From: CAYWMY01 sp046352935
GTDB taxonomy: Bacteria; Pseudomonadota; Gammaproteobacteria; Steroidobacterales; Steroidobacteraceae
Direction: 5' to 3'
DNA length: 64,000 nucleotides
Assembly: GCA_046352935.1 (NCBI GenBank)
Contig: JAXMGR010000009.1
Coordinates: 96,739 to 160,738 of the forward strand
Both the position numbers and the translations under genes were made by a program. The notes below the pieces were generated by a model that was not told the origin of the DNA, made no database searches, and saw nothing but the letters and a program-made list of their open reading frames with translations. Positions 54,043 to 63,626 of this stretch are shown here, piece by piece (position 1 is the first letter of the stretch; each line of letters begins with the position of its first letter).

Positions 54043-55924
54043 CCTCCTTCGTCAACCTTCCATGGTACGTGTACGCGACCGTCGGAATGCTGGTTGTGTT
54101 GGCGCTGGCGTTCATTGCGTTCTTTCTTGCGCCTGCCTTTCGGGTCGGCTCGCAGTTGAAGCGAAGCCAGCGCGCGCTCGATGAGATCTCGTCGGGCGGA
54201 GACCTGTCGTCGGCGTTTGCCGGAATGCCGCGCTTCTCCCATGTCTGGACCGAGTTCCGGGAGACGCTGCACGAAGAGCGCGCGACGAATCGGGGCAGTG
54301 GAATCATGGAAGTGGTCGCACTGCGCGCCACCTTGCCCGCCGAAGTATTTTTCACCGAAGAGACGCTGATCGATACGCCGCTACGGGCGGAGTTCTTCAA
54401 GCACCTACCAGGCATTTTTACCGGTATCGGCATCATCGGGACGTTCACGGGGCTGCTGTTCGGTCTCCATGCCTTCAAGGTCTCCGGCGACGCGACCGCC
54501 GTTCGTAGCCTGGAGGAGCACTGCACGGCGTTTCCGAGGCGTTCCTGGTCTCGGCACTCGCGATCCTGCTCGCGATGGTAGTGACGTTCGTCGAGAAACT
54601 TCTCCTCGTGCGACTTTACGGCCGACTGCAGCGGCTCACGCAGGAGATCGACAAGCGCTATACGGCCGGCGTCAGTGAGGGTATCTCGCGCGCCTGGTTG
54701 AGCCGGTGAGCAGTCAGCTGCACACCAGCGCGCAGCTAAAGGACGCGCTGGTCGGCGACCTCAAGAGCATCCCCTGGTGGAGATCTCGGAGCGGCAGATC
54801 GCCGCTTTCTCGGCCTCCCATGCGCAGCTCGGCCAGCACATCAGTTCGACCGTCACCGATGCGCTCAAGCGGCCCATGGAAGCTTCGCGGCCGCACCGGG
54901 GCCGGCCCGGGGCGTCAGGGCTGGGCCGGCCACCGGCATCGACGGCGATGTCGCGGCGGCATTCCTGAACGGCTTCGAGGACATTGGCGGATGGCCGGCG
55001 CATGCAGCAGGCTGCAGCAGCGTTGTTGTGCGCGGGGCCGCGACCGTTAGCTCGGCGAAGACGCCGGCGAGAACATCGAAGGGCGCGGACAGAAGGCCTG
55101 CAACACACTGATGGAAGCTCAGCAGCAGGGGCCGCCGGCTCGAGCAGCGGCGCAGCTCGTAATGACCGAGGAAATGCGAAAGTTCGTGCAGGAGATCCGC
55201 ACGCTGATCGGCCAGACGAACGAGGAGTCGCAGGCGCAGACCCGGCGACTCCTCGAGGACATCGCGGCCGGTGTCGGCGCCGCCATCACGGGTCTCTCGC
55301 AGGAAGCCAGAAGTCGGTGGGCGCGATGGGGTCTGGAGTCCAGGACCTCTCCGGGAAAGTCGGCGAGGCGGTCGGCCAGCTGGCCGCTGGCGGTCAATCG
55401 GCTCGAGGGTCACGACAGATGCGATCGGGCGCATGAACTCGGGCGCGGAGACGCTGGCGCTCGCGGCGGATGACTTCGCTAAGGCCGGCACCGGCGTGAC
55501 GGGGGCGCTGAAGCAGGCGGATGCGCTTGCTGCGCAGCTAGGCCAGTCTTCGCAGTCGCTGGCGAGTGCGAGTGCGTCGATGGAATCCGTGCTGACCGAT
55601 TATCGGTCGACGCGCGACGCGGTCGCGCAGATGCTCGTCACGCTGCGCGCCGCAGTCGAATCCGCCAAAAGGGAGGCGTCGGTCACGGCCGACGTCCTCC
55701 AGCGGATGGAAGCCTCCGCCGCGAAGCTCGCCGTCGCACAAGGGGAAGCGGATGCGTATCTCGCGAAAGTCAGTGACGTGCTCGGCACTGCGCACTCGGC
55801 GTTTGCCACGCAGATCACCAGCACCCTCAATGCCGGAAACCGCGAGTTCCTCGACGCGATGACGCGGGCAACGCGGATGCTCCGGGAGACGATCGAGGAT
55901 CTCGACGGGATGCTGACGAAGTAA
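54039..55924 (+). pseudogene. zorA: ZorA, MotA-like Zorya component, multiply frameshifted
   Basis: The first ~160 residues are intact: a membrane helix 'YVYATVGMLVVLALAFIAFFLAP', then 'LPGIFTGIGIIGTFTGLLFGLHAF', the MotA/TolQ/ExbB-like channel segment of ZorA. The frame then breaks near 54520, where 'LHGVSEAFLVSALAILLAMVVTFVEKLLLVRLYG' continues in another frame. Further breaks lie near 54680, 54772, ~54900, 54985, 55046, 55307 and ~55405. Between breaks the codons still encode ZorA-like tail ('YLARLVEPVSSQ', 'VEISERQIAAFSASHAQLGQ', 'FVQEIRTLIGQTNEESQAQTRR'). The last part (to 55924) is a long coiled-coil tail. If real, the stator is lost; base-calling error is the alternative. Confidence 0.8.
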
Positions 55925-55930
55925 GCCCGC

Positions 55931-56653
55931 ATGTTCTCCCGAGTGTTCAAGACGGGGGCGCGATCGCGCGACGAAGCGGAGAAGCCATTCTGGATCTCGT
56001 ACGCGGATCTGATGACGGCGCTGATGGTGCTCTTCCTGGTCGTTATGAGCGTGGCGCTTCTGGCCGTCACGAAAAAGATTTCCGACGATGAGCGCCGGAA
56101 GTCGGAATACGACGCCGATGTTGATGCGTTCCTCATGGAGCTGGACCAAACTACGCGCAAGTACCCGGACGTCACCCTCGATCGGAACCGTGGTGTGATC
56201 GATTTCGGCAGCCGCGCAACGTTCCCGGACCGCGGCTATCGGCTCACGGCCGAGCAGGCGCGGGGCATTCGGGCTTTTGTTCCGGAGATCCTCGCGCTCG
56301 CCGCCAGTCCGCGAGGTGAGCGCTTGTTGAAGCGGGTAGTGGTCGAAGGCTTCACGTCGCCGACCGGTACATATCTGTTCAACCTGAATCTCAGTCTGCA
56401 GCGCAGCCAGAGCGTGCTGTGCGCGCTGTTCGCCGCGGAGGCCGATGACGAACGCAAGCTCAGCGGTGGCGAGCTGCGACAGATTCGGGACCTGTTCCTG
56501 GTGGGTGGCTACTCGTTCAATTCCGTCCGCGACACCGATGAGAAATCACGCCGAGTAGAGCTGCGGCTCGAACTCTACGGATTCAAGGAACCGAAGCGAG
56601 CGCGATCTGCGCTGGAGGATCCAGCCACCGGTACTTGCCAGCTGCCGCCGTGA
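55931..56653 (+). CDS. zorB: ZorB, MotB/OmpA-like Zorya stator
   Basis: A 240-residue inner-membrane protein. One membrane helix 'FWISYADLMTALMVLFLVVMSVALLAV' (about residues 20-46) contains the aspartate expected to carry protons in MotB-like stators. The periplasmic part is an OmpA-like peptidoglycan-binding domain: 'LDRNRGVIDFGSRATFPDRGYRLTAEQARGIRAF', 'VVEGFTSPTGTYLFNLNLSLQRSQSVL' and 'SRRVELRLELYG' in outline. It is intact, 6 bp after zorA, and overlaps zorC by a GTGA. Confidence 0.92.
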   Translation: MFSRVFKTGARSRDEAEKPFWISYADLMTALMVLFLVVMSVALLAVTKKISDDERRKSEYDADVDAFLMELDQTTRKYPDVTLDRNRGVIDFGSRATFPDRGYRLTAEQARGIRAFVPEILALAASPRGERLLKRVVVEGFTSPTGTYLFNLNLSLQRSQSVLCALFAAEADDERKLSGGELRQIRDLFLVGGYSFNSVRDTDEKSRRVELRLELYGFKEPKRARSALEDPATGTCQLPP

Positions 56654-58344
56654 GCAGTCTTCGCTACCTCGAGAGCATCCTGTCGAGCGTCCTGGTGGCG
56701 CATGTCGACCCACCGGCCGTAACCGCGGCGTTCAACGACGAACTGAAGCGTCTATCCCGGATGGTCGGAGCGGCGGGCGGCGGAAAGCCGGCCGCGGATT
56801 ATATGCGCGCTGCCGTTCACGAGTTTCGCGCCACGGGCCGTCTTTCGGATCTCAAGGCAGCTCGCGCTGTCTGCTTCGGCGCAGTCGAGCCGTTTGATCG
56901 CCTGCCTCCGGTGATCGAACATGCAGAGCTTTTCCCGCGTCTGCTGGATGGAGCAGACGCGTATCGAGGTCAGCCACGTCGGTATCGGCGCTGCTACCGT
57001 GGACTGCTGCATGCATACTTCATGTACGACGGGGAGGATTCGACGGACGCTAGCGTCGGCGCTAAGAACTGGACGATCCTGCGCGAGTATCTCGCCGAGC
57101 GGCGGCGAGACATCCGAGCGGACGGGCCGAGGCCGGAGTGGGCGGAGGCCATCGATGATCATCACAATCTGCTGACGGCCTCCCCCGCCGATCGCTACGG
57201 GCCGGATCTATTGGCCGGCAAGAATGAGTCGGTCAATGAGTTGCGGGCTCGTCTCGAGATCCATGACGATTCGTGGTTGATACGAAAGCTAGTGCTGTCG
57301 CAGGTGCATGCCGCAACTCGCGAATCCCACGTGCAGTTCCGGGGACGTGTTGAAGCGCTGCTGAACCTCCTCAGAAATCACCCGGCGCTCGAAGATGAGG
57401 GTCTCACACTGGTTCTCAATCGATACTCGGAGATGCCCGCGCGCGAACAGCACACCGGCCTACGCGATCGAAGCGTCGAGTGCTGGGGCAATCCCTGGCT
57501 GGAGCTGAAGGCGCCGGCGTGGTCGCGAGTCAAGCCAGAAGCGCGAGCCATGATTACGGAGTGGCTCAAAATCGACTTGATTAACCAGTTCTTCGAGGTG
57601 CTCGCTGAGGATCGCGGCACCGATCAGAGGCGACTGAAGTTCTGGCTGCAGTATCACGACGTTATGCACGACATGTACTTCGCGCTCGGCGCGAGCGCGA
57701 TGAATTCGAGAGGCCCTGATATCAAGAGTCTGCGGCAGAAGATGGGCGGTCACCTGCTGGGGCTGACCGACGCCGGCGGCCCACGCAACAATGCATTCAT
57801 CATGATGATTGGGAATCTGGTCATCGTCGAGTTTGGCGCCAAGGGAAACGCCTGCTTCGTCTTCAATCGCGAGACACTCCCGTTTCGGCTGCACGGCGGC
57901 GTTCGCGGCGATTCGCAGGAACTCAAGCACGACGGTCACAAGGAGCGACTGCTCCACGTTGATGGCTGGGAAACGTGGGAGCAGAAATTCGCTGGAGTGC
58001 TGGCCCGTCTGGGGATTCGGCCTGGGGAGAAACCGCGCATTCAACTGCGCTCGGATGCGAGACCTGCGTCTGGCACGCCGCTGCCCACATCGTCTCCAGC
58101 GACGCCGCGCTCCGGGAGACGGCGGGTGACACAACCTTCGGCGTCAAAGCGACCCACGCGTGCGGCCGTCAACGCGCTGTGCCGGCAGTATCGCATCAAG
58201 ACCCTTGACCTCCAGGGCCTCGGCGGAAATTTCTGGGTTTTGCACAACTGTCAGACCGGAGTCGTCGTGGAGCAGCTCGAGGCCTGGGGCTTCGAGTTCA
58301 GCACTAATCGAGGCGGGGCGTGGTGGCGCAAGGGGCTGGTGTGA
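56650..58344 (+). CDS. zorC: ZorC, type I Zorya component with EH-signature region
   Basis: A 564-residue cytoplasmic protein starting at a GTG that overlaps the zorB stop. The sequence contains 'WLELKAPAWSRVKPEARAMITEWLKIDLINQFFEVLAED' and 'RRLKFWLQYHDVMHDMYFALGASAMNS', as in the EH_Signature family that defines ZorC. The C-terminal tail has a low-complexity Ser/Thr/Pro/Arg linker and then 'CRQYRIKTLDLQGLGGNFWVLH'. In type I Zorya, ZorC acts with ZorD on phage DNA inside the cell; it is thought to bind DNA. It looks intact and overlaps zorD. Confidence 0.88.
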   Translation: MSSLRYLESILSSVLVAHVDPPAVTAAFNDELKRLSRMVGAAGGGKPAADYMRAAVHEFRATGRLSDLKAARAVCFGAVEPFDRLPPVIEHAELFPRLLDGADAYRGQPRRYRRCYRGLLHAYFMYDGEDSTDASVGAKNWTILREYLAERRRDIRADGPRPEWAEAIDDHHNLLTASPADRYGPDLLAGKNESVNELRARLEIHDDSWLIRKLVLSQVHAATRESHVQFRGRVEALLNLLRNHPALEDEGLTLVLNRYSEMPAREQHTGLRDRSVECWGNPWLELKAPAWSRVKPEARAMITEWLKIDLINQFFEVLAEDRGTDQRRLKFWLQYHDVMHDMYFALGASAMNSRGPDIKSLRQKMGGHLLGLTDAGGPRNNAFIMMIGNLVIVEFGAKGNACFVFNRETLPFRLHGGVRGDSQELKHDGHKERLLHVDGWETWEQKFAGVLARLGIRPGEKPRIQLRSDARPASGTPLPTSSPATPRSGRRRVTQPSASKRPTRAAVNALCRQYRIKTLDLQGLGGNFWVLHNCQTGVVVEQLEAWGFEFSTNRGGAWWRKGLV

Positions 58345-61300
58345 TGCGTTGGTTTGGCCGAGGGGTGCGCGAGTCAGGGGCGGCAGGCTGGCGCGCAGAC
58401 GCGCACGCTGACGGGATCGTGTACTCGAGAACCACGGACGGTACGTCGATCGATGCCGCGCTCTTCAGCGCGACACTCGCGCAATGGCAGGACGACGGCC
58501 ACGTGCTCGCGGTCGAAGAAGGGCGATGGTGCATCCCGTGGTCGGCGGTGTATCGCGTGCTGCGGGATCCGGGGTATGCGGTAGACGCGACGGCACTCGG
58601 CATCCCCGCGATCATCGGTCTGGCGCCAAAGCTTGTCAGCCGGGGCGCGCTCATTGATGCGGACTTCCTGATCGCGATTGCCGGCTGGGTCGATGCAGAT
58701 GGTCAGTCTGTCAACGACGTGACATTGACCGGTGCGCACGCACGAACTGCGGCCGCGAGCGGTATTCTGCCCGAAAGGACGTGGGCGATCCTGCAGCGAG
58801 TCGGCGAGTTCGTGCGCCGCTCCGATGCGGAGCGCAACGATCTTTCGCACCGGTTGGCCTGGGGTGAGATCCGGCAACTCGCGGTCGATGCCGGGGCGCG
58901 ACTCGATCACTTCCTGCAGCACACCGTCGTCCTGTCGCCCGAGCGACTACACATCGGACTACGCCGCGGCGAGGGCGACGGATCGACATTGGTCGAGGTC
59001 ATTCCGGGTTTCGACGGCTGCCCAGACAGCTGGCTGGAGCGCTTCGACTTTCACTCGAACGTTCAGGACCGGTATGACCTGCCAACGCCGCACGGCATCG
59101 TGCAGGTGATTGTGCGGCCCGAGGTCAAGGCGGTTCTGCAGCAGATCAAGCGGATGCCAGGCCGCCGCGCCGCGGGCCCGCGCGCCGAGGCGTTCGTCGC
59201 CAACCCGTTCGCTGCGCTTGGCGCGGAGGCGAGCGCGGTCATCGATCCGGAGCAATTCGAGCGGGAGCGCGTCCGCGCCGGGCTGGTGTTTGACCGATTC
59301 ACGGCGTACGTGACGCCCGCGACCGACTTGTTCGGCGCCGAGATTGGGCTCGTCATCGAGAGCGGAGTCGGCGAGGGCGCGACCAGCGAGCACGTGCCGT
59401 TCGCATCGCAGGACGAGGCGCGCGCGTTCGTAGAGGGTGCGCGGCGCGCGCTTGAGGCGGGCTATCAGCTGTGCTCGTGGAACGAGTACGAGCTCGAGCT
59501 GCGCGGCGACTCCCCGGGCCAGCTGGACGTGCTCGAGCAGGCGATCGCAGCGGGACGCATGGACGTTCCGCACGGTACGCCGGGTAATTCCGCGACGCTG
59601 ACTGCGCAAACGGTCTACGACCTTTCGGTCTACTCGGGGCGGATTAAAGGAATCGGCATCGAGAAGCCGTATGCATCGCCGTACATCGCGCGCAAGAACG
59701 ATGGCGACGGGTGGTTCCCGAGCAATCTCGTCCGGATGATCGAGCTTCCGCCGGAGCGGCCGGGCGGGCCTCCGACCTATGTGCCGCTCGACGATCCGGC
59801 GTTGAAACGCCTGGCGGCGGCCGTGAAACAGGCGGATGAGGGCGGTGCGGGGACCGTTCGCATTCCCGGCACGAACATCGACATCCCCGTCGTGGACGCC
59901 GGGGGGATCGTGAATGTGTTCACCCGCGCGGCCGAGCAGGCCGAGACGGGCCAGCTTGAGAAGGATCTGCAGAAGGCCGAGCGCAAGCCGCGCAAGGGCC
60001 TGCTGATCAAGCCGAACGTCAGCACGAAGGACTACATCGAGCAGCGAAACGAAGCGCTCGGGATAGATCGTCAGCCGGTTGACCTGCCGGCCGCGCTACG
60101 TCCGAGCGTCCAGCTGAAGGCGCACCAACTCGAGGGCGTCGCCTGGCTGCAGCACCTGTTCCGGCACTCTCCGGATGATTGTCGCGGGGCGGTGCTCGCT
60201 GACGACATGGGGCTCGGCAAGACGCTGCAGCTACTGACGCTGATCGCGTGGGCGCACGAGCGCGATTCGACGCTGCCGCCGGCCCTGATCGTCGCGCCCG
60301 TCGCGTTGCTCGAGAACTGGCGCGACGAGATCCAGAAGTTCCTGAACGACCGTACGCTGCCGCTCCTCGAAGTCTACGGCGATACGCTCGCCTCCCTGCG
60401 CGTGCCGAAGGAGCAGATCGACGAGCAGCTGAAGGCCGACGGGCTCGTGCGGTTCCTGAAGCCCGGCTGGGTCGGGCGCGCCAAGGTCGTACTCACGACT
60501 TACGAGACGCTGCGCGATCTGGAGTTCTCGTTCGCCGCCGAGAAGTGGTCGATCGTGGTCTGCGACGAGGCGCAGAAGGTCAAGAACCCGAACGCGCTGG
60601 TGACGCGCGCCGTCAAGAAGCAGAACGCGCGCTTCCGCGTCGCGTGCACGGGCACGCCCGTCGAGAACACTCTGGCAGACCTCTGGTGCCTGTTCGACTT
60701 CGTGCAGCCGGGTCTGCTCGGCGCTCTGAACGAGTTCGGACAGCAGTACCGGCGCCCGATCGAGGCGGAGACCGAGGACGAGAAGGAGCGGGTCGACGAA
60801 CTGCGTGGAATCATCGCGCCGCAGATCCTGCGCCGACTGAAGAAGGATGTCGCGAAGGACCTGCCCAAGAAGATCGAGCGGGACGACTGCAAGCGGCTGC
60901 CGATGACGCCCGCTCAGCGCTCGCTGTACTCGAAGGCGGTTGCACAGTTCGGGCAACGACACGACCCGAGCGTTTCGACGCCGTTCAGGAACCCGCTCGG
61001 GCTGCTGCACTACCTGCGGCTGGTGTGCACCGATCCGCAGCCGTACGGGCTGTCCGGGTTCCGGGCCGAACCGCTGCATCTGTATCGTACCCAGGCGCCG
61101 AAGCTAGACTGGCTGCTCGCGATACTCCACGAGATCCGGGCGCGCGGCGACAAGGCGCTGGTGTTCTGCGAGTTCAAGGACATCCAGCGGCTGCTCAGGC
61201 ACTACATCGCCGAGGAGCTCGGCTACGCCGCCGACATCATTAACGGCGAGACCGCATCGTCGTCGAAGAGCGATCAGAGCCGGCAGAAGCGGATCAAGGC

Positions 61301-61908
61301 GTTCCAGCAGCAGGCCGGGTTCGGCGTGATCATCCTGTCGCCGCTCGCGGTCGGCTTCGGCGTCAACATCCAGGCGGCGAACCACGTCATCCACTACACC
61401 CGGACCTGGAATCCGGCGAAGGAAGACCAGGCGACGGACCGCGCGTATCGCATCGGGCAGCAGAAGGACGTGTACGTCTACTGCCCGGTGGTCGCCGCCG
61501 AGGACTTCAAGACCTTTGACGTGAAGCTCGACGAGCTGATCGCCTACAAGCGTAAGCTCGGCGACGACATGCTGAACGGCACGGGCGACATCGGTGCGGG
61601 CGAGTTCGACGTCGGTGAGGTCGGCCCGCCGGGGGCAGGTCCGAGCGGTCCGCGGGAGCTCAGCTTCGACGACGTGCTGCGGATGAACGCGCGAGTGTTT
61701 GAGGCGTACGTCGCCGCGTTGTGGCTGCGGAAGGCTTCCCCATGTGACATTGACGCCGCAGAGCGGCGACGGTGGCGTCGACGTGGTGGCGGTCCGCGGT
61801 CGCGAAGGCTGCCTGATCCAGTGCAAAACGTCGCAGGCTGAGAACCGGGAGCTGTCGTGGGATGCGGTCAAGGACGTCGTCACCGGCGAGGCCGGTTACC
61901 GGGCGAAA
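58344..61908 (+). pseudogene. zorD: ZorD SNF2 helicase with Mrr-like nuclease end, frameshifted and truncated
   Basis: About 1130 residues read in one frame. The SNF2 motor is intact: 'GAVLADDMGLGKTLQLLTLIAW' (Walker A), 'VVCDEAQKVKNP' (DEAQ), 'FRVACTGTPVENTLADLWCLFDFV' and 'ATDRAYRIGQQKDVYVYCPVV'. Near 61735 the frame shifts, and the expected C-terminal Mrr-like nuclease continues in another frame as 'HVTLTPQSGDGGVDVVAVRGREGCLIQCKTSQAENRELSWDAVKDVVTGEAGYRAK', including the D...QxK active-site pattern. It is cut at about 61908 by an IS1182-type fragment, so roughly the last 40-50 residues are missing. ATG 58344 overlaps the zorC stop and has AAGGGG upstream; the unshifted frame runs on to a stop at 61841. 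Confidence 0.85.
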
Positions 61909-62223
61909 GCTGGCGATCGTGTCGTGATCGGGATGCTCGTTGGCCGCGATGAAGCGAAAGGCCACCGAATCGTAGGTCGCCCGCTCGATCGCGCGGCTGG
62001 AAAACACCCGGGTCGCATAGCCGTAGATCAGCAGCGACAGCAGCATCGCCGGGTGATACGAGGCCGATCCCGAGCCGCGATAGGCCTTGACCATCTCCGC
62101 GAGGTCCAGCCCGTCGACCACCTCCACGACAAAGCGCGCCAGGTGCCGCTGCGGCAACCACTCATCCACCGACGGCGGAAACAAGAATGCCGTGTCGCGA
62201 TCGATCGGCCGGAAGTTGCTCAT
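61903..62223 (-). mobile_element. IS1182-family transposase, N-terminal fragment
   Basis: Read on the minus strand from an ATG at 62223: 107 residues 'MSNFRPIDRDTAFLFPPSVDEWLPQRHLARFVVEVVDGLDLAEMV', 'YRGSGSASYHPAMLLSLLIYGYATRVFSSRAIERATYDSVAFRFIAANEHPDHDTIASFR' in pieces, typical of IS1182/IS5-like transposase starts. The sequence then runs straight into zorD (antisense), so the DDE core is gone. The junction has a short shared stretch (GCGAAAGCTGGCGA). Confidence 0.82.
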
Positions 62224-62588
62224 CGTCGTTCGTCACCCTGAGGAAACCACCGTGATTATCTCGCACCTCATCACTTCATGCCCGTCGCTAAGTCCGACAG
62301 GCTGCTAGCGCTCGGCGTTTCTGCAGTTGCGGACCTCATCAGGCGTCTGCGCCAAGCGCGCCTCTGTTTTTTAAGCCTTATGAATAGCCCCATCTTCCAG
62401 CCCGTCCCGTAACTCCCTCTCTCTGGTCCTCGGCTCGTCCGCTCCCGGTAGTCGGCCTTCTCCTGCCGGCCAGAAGCGTGCGCCGGTGTTCGTCCCGATG
62501 CTTGTTTGAGGTGGCGCTTCTCGCGGTCCCGCGGTGACGCCAGCGCCCAACCCTAATCCGCGCCGCTACTGAATGCGGGGGGACGTCG
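62224..62588 (+). other. intergenic region between two IS fragments
   Basis: The left part should contain the outer end of the IS1182-like element. The right part has no recognisable gene; weak reading frames on both strands show no family match by eye. It includes 'GCTACTGAAT-CGGG' at its right end, echoed at 50944 and 63182. Confidence 0.5.
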
Positions 62589-63178
62589 GAAGGCCTGCAA
62601 CTTCGGCATCGGGTTCGACGTCGCAAGCACGCGAGCCTGCATCGAGGGATACCGCCGGCGGCCAGCCGTGCGCATGAGCGCTGGAGCATGGATTTTGTCC
62701 ATGATGCGCTCATGGATGCTCGGGCGTTCCGCGTGCTGACGGTGGTCGATCAGTGGAGTCGCTGGAGTCCGATCTTGGAGGTGGCCCAAAGTATGTCGGG
62801 AGCCGCGGTTGCCGTAGCGCTCGAACGGGCGATTGCGCGGCACGGCAAGCCGCGCATGATCACCGTCGATCATGGCACCGAGTTCACCTCGCGTGCGCTG
62901 GATGAGTGGGCATACCGTCGCGGGATTACGCTCGACTTCATCCGACCGGGAAAGCCGGCAGAAAACGGGTTCATCGAAGCGTTCAACGGTAAGCTGCGGG
63001 ACGAGTGTCTGAACGCGCAGCAGTTCTTGTCGATCGATGACGCGCGGACAAGATCGAGGCGTGGCGAGTCGATTACAACCTGCATCGACCGCACAGCTCG
63101 CTGGGGCAACTGTCACCCCGCGAGTATCTGAAACGGGCAGGGCATGAGGACCAAGAAGGCGCTTTTTTCCAGGTCTAA
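62589..63178 (+). mobile_element. IS3-family transposase fragment (orfB), frameshifted
   Basis: From 62589 the frame reads 'EGLQLRHRVRRRKHASLHRG', then 'RAHERWSMDFVHDALMDARAFRVLTVVDQWSRWSPILEV', 'HGKPRMITVDHGTEFTSRALDEWAYRRGITLDFIRPGKPAENGFIEAFNGKLRDECLN' in pieces. This is the DDE core of IS3 orfB with all three acidic residues. A one-base deletion near 63049 shifts the last part to 'KIEAWRVDYNLHRPHSSLGQLSPREYLKR', ending at TAA 63178. The 5' end (orfA and the start of orfB) is missing, so it cannot transpose on its own. Confidence 0.82.
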
Positions 63179-63242
63179 ACCGCACTGAATCGGGACCCAG
63201 GACATCAATGCGCAGCCAGGAGTTAACGACGGATGCAGCGGT

Positions 63243-63265
63243 GGTGGCTCGTTTCCTGAGCCACC
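63243..63265. repeat. perfect hairpin downstream of the IS3 relic
   Basis: GGTGGCTC (63243-63250), a 7-base loop, GAGCCACC (63258-63265). A perfect 8-bp stem with no T run. It could be a fold in a leader of the operon starting at 63417 or an old element end. Confidence 0.5.
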
Positions 63266-63416
63266 CCATGCCGTACGATGATTCCGATGATGGCCCGGGT
63301 CTGGCGGTGCGACGCGGACGGCTCGTGGGAATCTCGAGAGGTAGCAAATCGTTGACGCGTTGCTGGCGGGAATCGAAGATGGCTTCGGAAGAAAAACATC
63401 AAGCCAAGGAGAGCAA

Positions 63417-63626
63417 ATGGGACAGCAGCAGCACACGATGCCGGTGTATGTCGATCAGTTGGGCGCTGGAGGAAATGGCCAACTGCTGACTCCGGTCCCG
63501 TTCCAGCGCGACAAAAATGAGGAGGGTGGCCACGACGAGCGCGGCCGGCAGGATCTGATCTTCCGCTTCCAGCAGACCCTGCCTGCAGGTACCGCTCCGC
63601 GCATCAAGCAGCAAAGCCATGTTTGA
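63417..63626 (+). CDS. small hypothetical protein coupled to the next gene
   Basis: A 69-residue polar protein with no membrane helix: 'MGQQQHTMPVYVDQLGAGGNG', 'PVPFQRDKNEEGGHDERGRQDLIFRFQQ' in outline. AAGGAG is 5 bases before the ATG. Its end overlaps the start of the following gene by 8 bp, which suggests real translation and coupling. I do not recognise a family. The even spread of charged residues suggests a small soluble partner of the downstream protein. Confidence 0.55.
   Translation: MGQQQHTMPVYVDQLGAGGNGQLLTPVPFQRDKNEEGGHDERGRQDLIFRFQQTLPAGTAPRIKQQSHV

Noticed and set aside
53421..54272. A 283-residue minus-strand frame over the PIN gene and the RHH region
   Set aside because: It is antisense to two supported genes and the operator; it shows no domain and a weak start.
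63208..63489. A 93-residue open frame overlapping the small gene before the DUF3553-like gene
   Set aside because: It lacks a ribosome site, contains the perfect hairpin at 63243-63265 and conflicts with the better-supported frame at 63417-63626.
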